The position numbers and the translations under genes are program-made. From positions 1 through 55,367 of the forward strand of contig CAKZUE010000073.1 in the NCBI GenBank assembly GCA_937920635.1: DNA of 55,367 nt. Reading direction: 5' to 3'. The notes under the pieces were generated by a model. The model made no database searches and had not been told where the DNA came from. It was given only the letters and a program-made list of their open reading frames with translations. Source of the DNA: an uncultured Bryobacteraceae bacterium (GTDB lineage: Bacteria > Acidobacteriota > Terriglobia > Bryobacterales > Bryobacteraceae). Below are positions 43,271-55,367 of the stretch, piece after piece. The stretch's first letter is position 1. The number at the start of each line of letters is the position of its first letter.

Positions 43271-44656
43271 TTACTGCTCCTCCTCGGAATGGCTGGGGCC
43301 GCGTCCCGGCGCGCCCTGCGGCGCCGGCGCCTCCGGCTCCGGCAGATAACGCACGCCGTCGATGAAGACCATGCGGACGCGCGTGCTGTCGTTGAACAGG
43401 TCGCCGTCGGCCAGGACAAGGTTGGCGATCTTGCCGCCCTCGATCGAGCCGAGCCGGTCCGCGGCGCCGTAGATCTCCGCGGCGCTGAGCGTCAGCGCGC
43501 GCAGCGCGTCCTCGGGCTTCAGGCCGCGGTCGATGGACTGTTTCAGCGCGCGGAGCACCGCGCGAGGCGAGTCGAGCCCGTCCGAGCTGACCGCCCACTT
43601 CACACCGGCCTGGGACAGAACCGCGGGCGAAGTGGGGGCGAGATCGCGGATGCGGAGTTCGCGGTAGCTGTCCTGATCCTCTGGATCTGCGTCGCGGTCG
43701 CGCGTGGGCCAGCGGACGTTAAGAATGACAGGCGTGCCGGTTTCCTTCAGCCGCGCCGCCATCTCGTAGCCGCGGACCGCACCATAAAACACCGCAGGCG
43801 TCTTGAGGTCTCCAGCCAGCCCCAACATGCGCTCGAGCTGTACGGGATCGGCGGCAGGCAGCAGAACGCGCTTCGCGCCGAGGATGCCTTCCAGCGCCCT
43901 GTCATAGGCGGGCCTCGGGATGTTGACGGGATCGGCGGCGTACAGGGCCAGCGCCTGCCGGTAGTGCCCGGCGTCGAACCAGAGTTGCCGGAAGTATGCC
44001 ATGATGCCCATCGGCGTCGACGGGAACCCCGTGTAGCCGGAGGGCCGCAGCGCCAGGTACAGGCCGGCTTCCGGCGCCACTACCATGTCGCCCGCTGTCT
44101 TGCCGCCGAGATTGATGATGGCGCCGTGGCCGGCCACAATGCCCTGGCGCGGGAAGACGGCGGCGGAGGTGAAGCCCGCGTTGCGCGCCTGGCCGAGCCG
44201 CGGGTCGCCCGGCTGCAACTGATCAGCGGCCTTCACCCAACTGAAGGTGCCGGGGCGGTCGCGCGGCCCCCACGAGCGCGTCTGCTGCTGTTGAGGTTGT
44301 TGCTGCTGTTGTTGTGGCGGCTGCTGTGGCTGCGCGCCGCGGGCGGCGGCGGGCTGCGCCTGCGCCGGCTGCGGCAGGGCCCATGTGCTGAGGGCGTCGA
44401 TCAGCCCCGGATAGACCGTGAGGCCGTTGCCCTCGATGACCCATGCCGAGGCGGGCACATCGACCTGCGCCCCCACGGCGGCAATGACCCCGTTGCGCAT
44501 CAGCACCGTGCCCTTCTCGATCACGGGTCCGCTGACGGGCACGATCCGCGCGCCGCGGATCGCCGTCCAGTTCACGGTTTCGGCCAGCGCCGCGGTGATC
44601 AGAAACGCAAACACCGGCAGCGCGGCTGCAAGGGCGGGCAGAGAGTTCTTCCTCAT
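43271..44656 (-). CDS. Secreted amidohydrolase-fold protein, degenerate metal site, poly-Q insert (3)
   Basis: This is the first gene of the operon. From ATG at 44656 the 461-residue protein has a signal peptide (about 1-26). Its amidohydrolase lead (ARIVPVSGPVIEKGTVLMRN) is followed by PGLIDALSTWALP instead of PGxIDAHTHI, so the HxH motif is lost. A Gln/Pro-rich insert (about residues 110-128) follows directly. The later SSDGLDSPRAVLRA and SIEGGKIANLVLADGD are retained. It is probably non-catalytic and perhaps a partner subunit. It is divergent from purM with only 35 nt between starts. Confidence 0.8.
   Translation of the reverse strand: MRKNSLPALAAALPVFAFLITAALAETVNWTAIRGARIVPVSGPVIEKGTVLMRNGVIAAVGAQVDVPASAWVIEGNGLTVYPGLIDALSTWALPQPAQAQPAAARGAQPQQPPQQQQQQPQQQQTRSWGPRDRPGTFSWVKAADQLQPGDPRLGQARNAGFTSAAVFPRQGIVAGHGAIINLGGKTAGDMVVAPEAGLYLALRPSGYTGFPSTPMGIMAYFRQLWFDAGHYRQALALYAADPVNIPRPAYDRALEGILGAKRVLLPAADPVQLERMLGLAGDLKTPAVFYGAVRGYEMAARLKETGTPVILNVRWPTRDRDADPEDQDSYRELRIRDLAPTSPAVLSQAGVKWAVSSDGLDSPRAVLRALKQSIDRGLKPEDALRALTLSAAEIYGAADRLGSIEGGKIANLVLADGDLFNDSTRVRMVFIDGVRYLPEPEAPAPQGAPGRGPSHSEEEQ
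44281..44333. repeat. CAG/CAA-type low-complexity tract
   Basis: This run of CTG/TTG triplets reads as CAG/CAA (Gln) on the coding minus strand. It encodes the poly-Q insert of amidohydrolase 3 and is a potential slippage site. Confidence 0.8.
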
Positions 44657-44691
44657 GGCGAATTCCCGTATTCTAAACTGGTGGTTCCCCA

Positions 44692-45735
44692 ATGCCAACT
44701 CGCAAATCCATCCGTTACGCTGACGCCGGCGTGAATATCGGCGAAGCCGACCGGGCTGTTGACTTCATCAGGGACGCGGCAAAAAAGACTTTCACGCGCG
44801 GCGTGCTGGCGGGCATCGGTTCTTTTGGCGCAATGTACCGGCTGTCGGGTTACAGGCGTCCGGTGCTGGTTTCTTCAGCCGACGGCGTGGGCACCAAGCT
44901 CAAGCTGGCATTCCTCACCGGGCGCCACGACACCGTGGGCCAGGACCTGGTGAACCACTGCGTCAACGATATCGCCGTGCAGGGCGCCGAGCCGCTGTTC
45001 TTTCTCGACTACTTCGCCACCGGCAAGCTCGACTGGCGCGTGGCGGCGTCGGTGGTCTCCGGGCTGGCGAAGGCGTGCGAGGAGAACGGCTGCGCGCTGA
45101 TCGGCGGCGAGACGGCGGAAATGCCCGGCTTTTACGCGCCGGGAGAGTACGACCTGGCGGGCTTCATCGTGGGCTGCGCCGAGCGCGCGCGCCTGCTGAC
45201 CGGCGAGAAGATCCAGAACGGCGACGTGCTCATTGGGCTGCCCTCCACCGGGCTGCACACCAACGGCTACTCGCTGGCGCGCAAGCTGGTGTTCGAGGTG
45301 GCAAAGCTGACGCCGAAGAGCTACGTGCCGGAGCTGGACGCCGTGATCGGCGACGAGCTGATGAAGGTGCACCGCAGCTACCTGAAGCCGCTCCAGCGGA
45401 TGCTGAAGCACGGACTGCTTTGCGGCGCGGCCCACATCACCGGCGGCGGCATCACCGGCAACACGCCGCGCATGCTGCCCAAAGGCCTGGCGGCGCGCAT
45501 CGACTGGGGCTCGTGGCCGGTGCCGCCGGTGTTCGAATTCCTGAAACGGATCGGCGCCATCCCGGACGAGGACTACCGCCAGACATTCAACCTTGGCATC
45601 GGCATGATCTTCGCCGTGCCGCAGAAGAAGGTCGCCCGGGCGGCGCATCTGCTCGAGCGGATGCGCGAGCCGCATTATCTGATCGGCGAGGTGATCCGGC
45701 AGCCGCGCGGCAAGGGCCGGGTGATCTACGCCTGA
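44692..45735 (+). CDS. purM: Phosphoribosylformylglycinamidine cyclo-ligase (AIR synthetase)
   Basis: This enzyme closes the imidazole ring in purine synthesis using ATP. The 347-residue protein begins SIRYADAGVNIGEADRAVDF and contains SADGVGTKLKLAFLTGRHDT, GGETAEMPGFYAPGEYDLAG and ITGGGITGNTPRMLPKGL, all diagnostic of PurM. The ATG at 44692 leaves only 35 nt to the divergent amidohydrolase start. A TATTCTAAACT element about 15-20 nt upstream may be the -10. It is followed after 28 nt by purN. Confidence 0.97.
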   Translation: MPTRKSIRYADAGVNIGEADRAVDFIRDAAKKTFTRGVLAGIGSFGAMYRLSGYRRPVLVSSADGVGTKLKLAFLTGRHDTVGQDLVNHCVNDIAVQGAEPLFFLDYFATGKLDWRVAASVVSGLAKACEENGCALIGGETAEMPGFYAPGEYDLAGFIVGCAERARLLTGEKIQNGDVLIGLPSTGLHTNGYSLARKLVFEVAKLTPKSYVPELDAVIGDELMKVHRSYLKPLQRMLKHGLLCGAAHITGGGITGNTPRMLPKGLAARIDWGSWPVPPVFEFLKRIGAIPDEDYRQTFNLGIGMIFAVPQKKVARAAHLLERMREPHYLIGEVIRQPRGKGRVIYA

Positions 45736-45763
45736 CTCCCGCGCCGCAAGGAGGTGTTTTTCG

Positions 45764-46384
45764 ATGAAGCGCATCGCCGTGCTGGCATCGGGACGCGGCT
45801 CCAACTTCGAAGCCATCGCCCGCAACGTCCGCGAAGGACGGCTGGAAGCGGAGATCGCCGCGCTGGTGGTGAACAACCCGGAGGCGCGCGCGCTGGAGAT
45901 CGCGCGCGACTACGGCATCCGCGCGATTTCGCTGCCGTCGAAGGGCGTCGATTCCGACGCCTACGCGGCCATGGTGCGCGATGCGCTCGCGCCGCTCCAT
46001 GTGGATCTGATCTGCCTGGCGGGCTTCATGCGGCGCGTGGGCGCGCCGCTGCTGGAAGCGTATCCCATGCGCATCCTGAACATTCATCCGTCGCTGCTGC
46101 CCTCGTTTCCCGGCCTGAACGTGCAGCAGCAGGCCATCGACTACGGCGTGAAGTACTCCGGCTGCACCGTGCACTTCGTCGATGCGGGGCTCGACACCGG
46201 ACCGATCGTCGCGCAGGCGGCTGTGCCGGTGCTCGACGATGATACGGCGGAGACGCTGGCGGCGCGCATCCTGGTGGAAGAGCACCGCATTTACAGTGAA
46301 GCCATCGCCCTCGTCCTCAGCGGAGCCTACCGCATCGAGGGGCGGCGCGTGATCCGGACCCGCGCTGCGGAAGCGGCGGGCTGA
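45764..46384 (+). CDS. purN: Phosphoribosylglycinamide formyltransferase
   Basis: The enzyme transfers formyl from 10-formyl-THF to GAR. The 206-residue product has LASGRGSNFEAIA at the N-terminus, the catalytic NIHPSLLPSFPG segment and GCTVHFVDAGLDTGPIVAQA, supplying the Asn/His/Asp triad. It has a perfect ribosome site, AAGGAGGT, before the ATG and is cotranscribed with purM. Confidence 0.97.
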   Translation: MKRIAVLASGRGSNFEAIARNVREGRLEAEIAALVVNNPEARALEIARDYGIRAISLPSKGVDSDAYAAMVRDALAPLHVDLICLAGFMRRVGAPLLEAYPMRILNIHPSLLPSFPGLNVQQQAIDYGVKYSGCTVHFVDAGLDTGPIVAQAAVPVLDDDTAETLAARILVEEHRIYSEAIALVLSGAYRIEGRRVIRTRAAEAAG

Positions 46385-46421
46385 AACAGGACCGGCGCAA
46401 CCGCATGACATCATAGAGACC

Positions 46422-47846
46422 ATGAGCCGGATCCTGATGGTCGCCTCCGAGGCGGTGCCGTTCGCCAAGTCGGGTGGCTTGGCCGATGTCGTGGGCGCGC
46501 TGCCGGCGGCGCTGGCGCGTCAGGGCGAGGAAGTGGCGGTGATCATGCCGCGCTACCGCTCCATCCCGTGGCACGAGACCGAGAGCGCCTTCGACAACAT
46601 GGTGGTCTACGCCGGCGCAACGCCCTACCGCGTGGACCTCCGCACCCAAGTCCACCGCGGCGTGCGCTTCTTCTTCGTCGAAGCGCCCTATTTTTTCGAC
46701 CGCGAAGGGCTGTACAACCATCACGGCACGGATTACCTCGATAACCACAAGCGCTTCGCCGTGCTGGCGCTGGCGGCGCTGGGCGCGGCGCAGACAGTGT
46801 TCCCGTGCGACATCCTGCACTGCCATGACTGGCAGGCGGCGCTCGTGCCCGTCTACAAGATGGACCAGCAGCACTCCAACCCGCTGCTGACAAACACGAA
46901 GACCATTCTCACCATTCACAACCTTGGCTATCAGGGGCGGTTCCACCGCACTCAGTTCCCCGAACTCGGGCTGAACTGGGGCTGGTTCACGGCGGACAAG
47001 CTCGAGTACTACGGCGACGTGAATTTCCTGAAGGGCGGCATGGTGACGGCGGACTGGCTCACCACCGTGAGCCCCACTTACGCGCGCGAGATCCAGACGC
47101 CGGAGGGCGGCTTCGGGCTCGACGGCGTTCTGCGCAGCCGGAGCGATGCGCTCACCGGAATCCTGAACGGCGTGGACTACGAAGAGTGGAATCCCGAGAC
47201 CGATCCGTTCCTGCCCGCTCATTATTCGGCGCGCGATCTGTCCGGCAAGCGGATCTGCAAGAAGGCGCTGCTCGAAGAGTTCGGACTGGACGCCGCGAAC
47301 CTCGACCGCCCGCTGATCGGCATTGTCAGCCGCTTCGCGCCGCAGAAGGGGTTTGACCTGATCGCCGGCATCCGGCACTTCTTTGAAGAGACCGACGCGC
47401 AACTGGTGGTGCTGGGCAGCGGCGAGCGGCGCTACGTGCAGATGTTCGAAGAGTGGCACCGCTGGAGACCGCGCCAGATCGGCGTCTGGGTGGGCTACAA
47501 CAACCCGCTGGCGCACCGCATTGAAGCGGGCGCCGACCTGTTCCTGATGCCGAGCCTGTACGAGCCGTGCGGGCTCAACCAGATTTACAGCCTGCGCTAC
47601 GGCACGGTGCCGGTGGTGCGCGCCGTCGGCGGCCTGGATGATACGATTCAGGAGGACACGGGATTCAAATTTCACGAGTATTCGGTCGGCGCGCTGTACG
47701 ACACGCTGCGCCTTGCCGCGGGCGCTTATCGCAACCGGGACGCCTGGACAGAGCGCATGCGCCGCGGCATGTCGAAGGATTATTCGTGGGATGCGTCGGC
47801 GCGCCAGTATTCGTCGCTCTATGCGAAACTGCTGGGGCGGGGCTGA
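46422..47846 (+). CDS. glgA: Glycogen synthase (ADP-glucose type)
   Basis: This GT5 enzyme extends alpha-1,4-glucan from ADP-glucose. The 474-residue product has the N-terminal [16 protein letters not shown] motif that binds the nucleotide sugar, [11 protein letters not shown], and the C-terminal acceptor/donor site ([31 protein letters not shown]). Length is normal. No other glycogen gene lies nearby. It starts 37 nt after purN, so it could share the transcript. Confidence 0.95.
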   Translation: MSRILMVASEAVPFAKSGGLADVVGALPAALARQGEEVAVIMPRYRSIPWHETESAFDNMVVYAGATPYRVDLRTQVHRGVRFFFVEAPYFFDREGLYNHHGTDYLDNHKRFAVLALAALGAAQTVFPCDILHCHDWQAALVPVYKMDQQHSNPLLTNTKTILTIHNLGYQGRFHRTQFPELGLNWGWFTADKLEYYGDVNFLKGGMVTADWLTTVSPTYAREIQTPEGGFGLDGVLRSRSDALTGILNGVDYEEWNPETDPFLPAHYSARDLSGKRICKKALLEEFGLDAANLDRPLIGIVSRFAPQKGFDLIAGIRHFFEETDAQLVVLGSGERRYVQMFEEWHRWRPRQIGVWVGYNNPLAHRIEAGADLFLMPSLYEPCGLNQIYSLRYGTVPVVRAVGGLDDTIQEDTGFKFHEYSVGALYDTLRLAAGAYRNRDAWTERMRRGMSKDYSWDASARQYSSLYAKLLGRG

Positions 47847-47896
47847 ATCCCGCGCGATGGATGAAACATCGAAAAAGCTGGAGCAACAACAAAACA

Positions 47897-48229
47897 ATGG
47901 CAGGCCAAAACGTACTGGAGTTCACCGACGCGAATTTTGATGCCGAGGTCCTGAACAGCGACCTCCCTGTGCTTGTCGATTTCTGGGCCGAATGGTGCGC
48001 GCCCTGCCGCATGATCGCCCCCACCGTCGAGTCGGTCGCCGGCGAATATGCGGGCCGCCTGAAAGTGGGCAAGGTCAACGTGGACTACAACGGCCAGACC
48101 GCCGCCCGCTACATGATCCGTGGCATCCCCACGCTGCTGCTGTTCCGCGGCGGAAAGGTGGTGGACCAGCGCGTGGGCGCCGTCGGCAAGGCCGAGCTCG
48201 TCAAAATGATCGAGCCCCAACTGGGCTGA
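47897..48229 (+). CDS. trxA: Thioredoxin with CAPC active site
   Basis: This 110-residue thioredoxin has the fold start [14 protein letters not shown], active site WCAPC (C34, C37) and cis-Pro in RGIPTLLLF. The canonical motif is WCGPC; the Gly-to-Ala change is seen in some thioredoxins and may shift redox potential slightly. I use ATG at 47897; an upstream in-frame extension overlaps glgA and has no thioredoxin character. No strong ribosome site is visible. Confidence 0.93.
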   Translation: MAGQNVLEFTDANFDAEVLNSDLPVLVDFWAEWCAPCRMIAPTVESVAGEYAGRLKVGKVNVDYNGQTAARYMIRGIPTLLLFRGGKVVDQRVGAVGKAELVKMIEPQLG

Positions 48230-48251
48230 GCTTTCCTCTTCCAATGGATAA

Positions 48252-48280
48252 CGGGCAGCCGCGCTCCTGCCGGCTGCCCG
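48252..48280. terminator. Hairpin between trxA and the LysR gene
   Basis: CGGGCAGCC (48252-48260) pairs perfectly with GGCTGCCCG (48272-48280) in the 70-nt gap between two convergent genes. It probably acts as a bidirectional terminator; the T-content is low. Confidence 0.55.
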
Positions 48281-48299
48281 CAGTGTCTCCGGCAGCCGT

Positions 48300-49178
48300 T
48301 CAGGCGGCCAACCGCAGCACGTCCAGAAACACCCGCGCGGCGGCGGTCAGCACTTTCTTCCGGCGTTGCAGGACGCCCAGGGGGCGGGTGAGCGGCTCCT
48401 CCAGCCGGATGGCCACCAGGCGGCCTTCCGCCACGTCGGACGCCAGCATCGGCAGCGGCAGGATGGAAACGGCGGGCTCGATCCGCAGCGCCTCCTTCAT
48501 GCTCTGGATGTTGTCGAAGCGCAGCGGCACCTGCACCCGCACGCCGTGTTCCTTCAGGAACCGTTCGATCTCGCGGCTGATGGGGAGGTCTTCGTCAAAG
48601 CCGATGAAGGTCTCGCCGGACAGTTCCGCTACACGGATCGACTTGCGGCGCGCGAAACGGTGGCGCGGGTTGCAGGCTGCCACCATCGGCTCTTCGCGCC
48701 ATGGCGTGGCCGTGACCTCGCGCGTCGAAGAAGGATAGCTCACCAGCCCCAGGTCCACGCGGTCTTCCGCCACCGCGTCATAAACCTTCTCCGGGCGCAA
48801 ATAGCTGACTTCGATCCGCACGCCGGGCATGCGCCGCCGGAATTCTTCTTCCAGCCGCGTCATCTCGCTCAGCCCCACGGAATAGATCGCCGCCACGCGC
48901 ACCACATTGTTGCGCTCCGATTTCAGCTCTTCCAGTTGCGCCATCAGGTCCTGCCGGCGGCGCAGCACATCGCGCGCGAACTCATACAGCAACTGGCCCG
49001 CCGGCAGCACGTTCAACGGGCGGCTGGAGCGGTCCAGCAACTGCACGCCCAGCCGCCGTTCCATCTCCTGCACCGCCTGGCTGGCGGCCGATTGCGTCAA
49101 CCCGTTCATCACGGCGCCGCGGCTGATGCTGCGCGTGTGGGCGATGTCCTTGAATAACTGGAGCCAGTCGAGATCCAT
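48300..49178 (-). CDS. LysR-family transcriptional regulator, likely controlling gltBD
   Basis: This 292-residue LTTR starts with the winged helix-turn-helix (MDLDWLQLFKDIAHTRSISR, then LTQSAASQAVQEMERRLGVQ). A periplasmic-binding-protein-like effector domain covers about 90-292. The ATG at 49178 gives the usual LTTR opening; an in-frame start at 49232 would add 18 unrelated residues. It is divergent from gltB across 108 nt that hold a classical LTTR box. The arrangement is analogous to gltC-gltA in Bacillus, so control of glutamate synthase is a strong inference. The effector is unknown. Confidence 0.9.
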   Translation of the reverse strand: MDLDWLQLFKDIAHTRSISRGAVMNGLTQSAASQAVQEMERRLGVQLLDRSSRPLNVLPAGQLLYEFARDVLRRRQDLMAQLEELKSERNNVVRVAAIYSVGLSEMTRLEEEFRRRMPGVRIEVSYLRPEKVYDAVAEDRVDLGLVSYPSSTREVTATPWREEPMVAACNPRHRFARRKSIRVAELSGETFIGFDEDLPISREIERFLKEHGVRVQVPLRFDNIQSMKEALRIEPAVSILPLPMLASDVAEGRLVAIRLEEPLTRPLGVLQRRKKVLTAAARVFLDVLRLAA

Positions 49179-49212
49179 GCCTTCACTATTCCTAACATAA
49201 GCCACCATGATA

Positions 49213-49227
49213 ATACAACAGGCGTAT
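49213..49227. promoter_or_regulatory. LysR-type operator ATAC-N7-GTAT
   Basis: ATACAACAGGCGTAT is a perfect T-N11-A LTTR box, extended to AATAC-N7-GTATT at 49212-49228. Its centre is about 49 bp upstream of the predicted gltB start and about 42 bp upstream of the regulator's ATG. Confidence 0.75.
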
Positions 49228-49233
49228 TTCAAC

Positions 49234-49262
49234 TTGACTGATGTACAAGGCGGCCCTATACT
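49234..49262 (+). promoter_or_regulatory. gltB promoter
   Basis: -35 TTGACT (49234-49239), 17-nt spacer and -10 TATACT (49257-49262) make a near-consensus sigma70 promoter. Transcription should start near 49269. Confidence 0.85.
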
Positions 49263-49286
49263 GAAGTTTCTCCCCGGACGAGACCA

Positions 49287-53896
<4,610 letters not shown>

Positions 53897-53900
<4 letters not shown>

Positions 53901-53947
53901 CTAACGCTTCAATGAAGATCACTGTCTGGGAGGTCTCTCGTGGGTAA
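53897..53947 (+). CDS. Possible 16-codon coupling peptide between gltB and gltD
   Basis: GTG at 53897 overlaps the gltB stop (GTGA), and the frame ends in TAA at 53945, inside the first codons of gltD. AGGAGG lies 10 nt upstream of this GTG. The peptide would be [16 protein letters not shown]. It may exist only to carry ribosomes from gltB to gltD, or may be chance. Confidence 0.25.
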
Positions 53948-55364
53948 GCCGACGGGCTTCATGGAATTCCAGAGGGAAACGTTCGGGCGCCGCCCGGTGC
54001 AGGAGCGTGTCCGAGACTGGTTCGAGGTCTATGTGCCGCTGCCGGAAGACCGCGCCCGCAAGCAGGGGGCGCGGTGCATGGACTGCGGCGTGCCGTTCTG
54101 TCACACCGGCTGTCCGCTGACGAACCTGATTCCGGACTGGAACGACCTCGTCTACAAGGGGCGCTGGCGCGAAGCGCTCCGCGAGCTGCACGCGACAAAC
54201 AATTTCCCCGAGTTCACCTCGCGCATCTGCCCGGCGCCATGCGAAGCCTCGTGCGTGCTGGGCATCAACGAGCCGCCCGTGTCGATCAAGTCCATCGAGC
54301 GCGCCATCATCGACCGCGGATGGGCTGAAGGGTGGATTCAGCCCGAGCCGCCGCTGGAACGCACGGGCAAGCGCGTGGCGGTGATCGGCTCGGGGCCGGC
54401 GGGGCTCGCCGCCGCCCAGCAACTGGCGCGCAAGGGCCATCTGGTCACCGTGTTCGAGAAAGCGGACCGCATCGGCGGGCTGCTGCGCTACGGCATCCCG
54501 GATTTCAAGATGGAGAAGCACCACATCGACCGCCGCATTGCGCAGATGGAGGCGGAAGGCGTTACCTTCCGCACGCGTTGCCATGTGGGCGTGGATGTGA
54601 CGGTGGAAGAGCTGCGGCGGCAGTTCCACGCCATCGTGCTCGCCGGCGGCGCGGAGCAGCCGCGCGATCTGCGCGTGCCGGGCCGCGAACTGAAGGGCAT
54701 CCACTTCGCCATGGAGTTTCTGCCGCTGAACAACCGCCGCAACGCGGGCGACACGGTTCCGGAATCAGAGTGGATCTCGGCGGCGGGCAAGAATGTGATC
54801 ATCATCGGCGGCGGCGACACGGGCGCCGACTGTCTCGGGACATCGATCCGCCACGGCGCCAAGTCGATCCGGCAGTTCGAGATCATGCCCATGCCGCCGA
54901 ACGAGCGCAGCCCGCAAACGCCGTGGCCGCTGTGGCCCTATCAGTTGCGCAACGAGACGTCGCACGAAGAGGGCGGCGAGCGGATCTGGAGCATCTCGAC
55001 GCTTGAATTCCTGGGCGACGAAAACGGCCGTGTGCGCGCTCTGCGCACAACGCGCGTCGGCCCGCCGCCGAAGTTCGAACCGCTGCCTGGAACGGAAGAG
55101 ATCTACGAAGCCGAGCTGGTGCTGCTGGCGATGGGCTTCACGGGTCCGGTGAGGAACGGATTGCTCGAGCAGTTGGGCGTCGAGCTGGACGCGCGGGGCA
55201 ACGTGAAGGCGGACGAGAAGTTTATGACCTCCATGCCGGGCGTCTTCGCTGCCGGCGATGTGCGCCGCGGCCAGTCGCTCGTGGTGTGGGCGCTGGCCGA
55301 AGGCCGAAAGGCGGCTGAAGGCGTGCACGAATGGCTGATGAGCCAGCCCGTGCCGGAGGTGTGA
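53940..55364 (+). CDS. gltD: Glutamate synthase small subunit (GOGAT beta)
   Basis: This subunit oxidises NAD(P)H and passes electrons through Fe-S centres to GltB. The 474-residue protein has N-terminal cysteine clusters ([30 protein letters not shown]). An FAD site follows ([20 protein letters not shown]), then an NAD(P)H site ([20 protein letters not shown]) and the late [23 protein letters not shown] at 53940 is backed by GGGAGGT. The gene is complete and ends 3 nt before the window edge. Confidence 0.97.
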   Translation: MGKPTGFMEFQRETFGRRPVQERVRDWFEVYVPLPEDRARKQGARCMDCGVPFCHTGCPLTNLIPDWNDLVYKGRWREALRELHATNNFPEFTSRICPAPCEASCVLGINEPPVSIKSIERAIIDRGWAEGWIQPEPPLERTGKRVAVIGSGPAGLAAAQQLARKGHLVTVFEKADRIGGLLRYGIPDFKMEKHHIDRRIAQMEAEGVTFRTRCHVGVDVTVEELRRQFHAIVLAGGAEQPRDLRVPGRELKGIHFAMEFLPLNNRRNAGDTVPESEWISAAGKNVIIIGGGDTGADCLGTSIRHGAKSIRQFEIMPMPPNERSPQTPWPLWPYQLRNETSHEEGGERIWSISTLEFLGDENGRVRALRTTRVGPPPKFEPLPGTEEIYEAELVLLAMGFTGPVRNGLLEQLGVELDARGNVKADEKFMTSMPGVFAAGDVRRGQSLVVWALAEGRKAAEGVHEWLMSQPVPEV

Positions 55365-55367
55365 GCG

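Noticed and set aside
47786-47896. Upstream extension of thioredoxin
   Set aside because: It overlaps glgA and encodes no thioredoxin-like sequence; the normal 110-residue protein starts at 47897.

Overview
This 55.4 kb GC-rich window looks like chromosomal DNA of an acidobacterium, most likely of the Bryobacterales/Solibacterales type. That placement is an inference. It rests on the Oar-type TonB-dependent receptor with an N-terminal carboxypeptidase-regulatory-like domain, the secreted amidohydrolase cluster, the choice-of-anchor-D-like secreted protein, the GC content and the two-subunit 2-oxoacid oxidoreductase. Nearly all of the window is housekeeping. No phage, insertion sequence, CRISPR array, toxin-antitoxin pair or recognisable defence system was found.

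Layout. 1-4.2 kb is the replication-initiation block dnaA-dnaN-gyrB (all minus strand; gyrB runs off the left edge; recF is absent), followed by tRNA-Gly. 4.3-10.1 kb holds a zincin-type metallopeptidase, a 2Fe-2S ferredoxin-like protein, cmk-lysC, a PpiD/SurA-like periplasmic foldase and a short lipid-kinase-like gene. 10.1-15.7 kb is a four-gene minus-strand surface-polysaccharide operon: Wzt-type ATPase, methyltransferase with coiled coil, GT2-GT4 fusion and a YkgJ-type cysteine-cluster protein. 15.7-16.5 kb is a non-coding gap with a tRNA-like fragment, then tRNA-Met. 16.6-20.9 kb is the mnmG-rsmG-parA-parB operon with two parS sites. 21-25.8 kb carries purD, tRNA-Arg and dnaE. 25.9-30.6 kb is a minus-strand run: thiD, two secreted proteins, a PP2C phosphatase, tRNA-Leu and secG. 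30.7-33.8 kb is a large TonB-dependent receptor.

33.9-38.1 kb is plus strand: an SDR, then a korA(gamma-alpha fusion)-korB-CBS operon. It converges on mutM and a Rieske protein. A 48-residue membrane peptide gene and a tagatose/psicose-3-epimerase-like gene follow. 40.6-44.7 kb has three tandem secreted amidohydrolase-fold genes, two of which have lost the HxH metal motif. 44.7-48.2 kb is purM-purN, glgA and trxA. 48.3-55.4 kb is a LysR regulator divergent from gltB-gltD, with a near-consensus promoter and a classical ATAC-N7-GTAT box between them.

How the genes fit together. The left 21 kb contains both halves of the usual bacterial origin neighbourhood (dnaA-dnaN-gyrB and mnmG-rsmG-parAB plus parS), but both run leftwards instead of diverging, so oriC is probably in or near this window. 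The rest links nitrogen assimilation (gltBD), purine synthesis (purD, purM, purN), low-potential carbon metabolism (korAB) and envelope functions. I see no clear undescribed multi-gene system. The most original items are the degenerate amidohydrolase trio, the hidden small membrane-protein gene, a G-quadruplex-in-hairpin element behind tRNA-Leu, the nested hairpin next to dnaA, and the predicted LysR control site of gltB.
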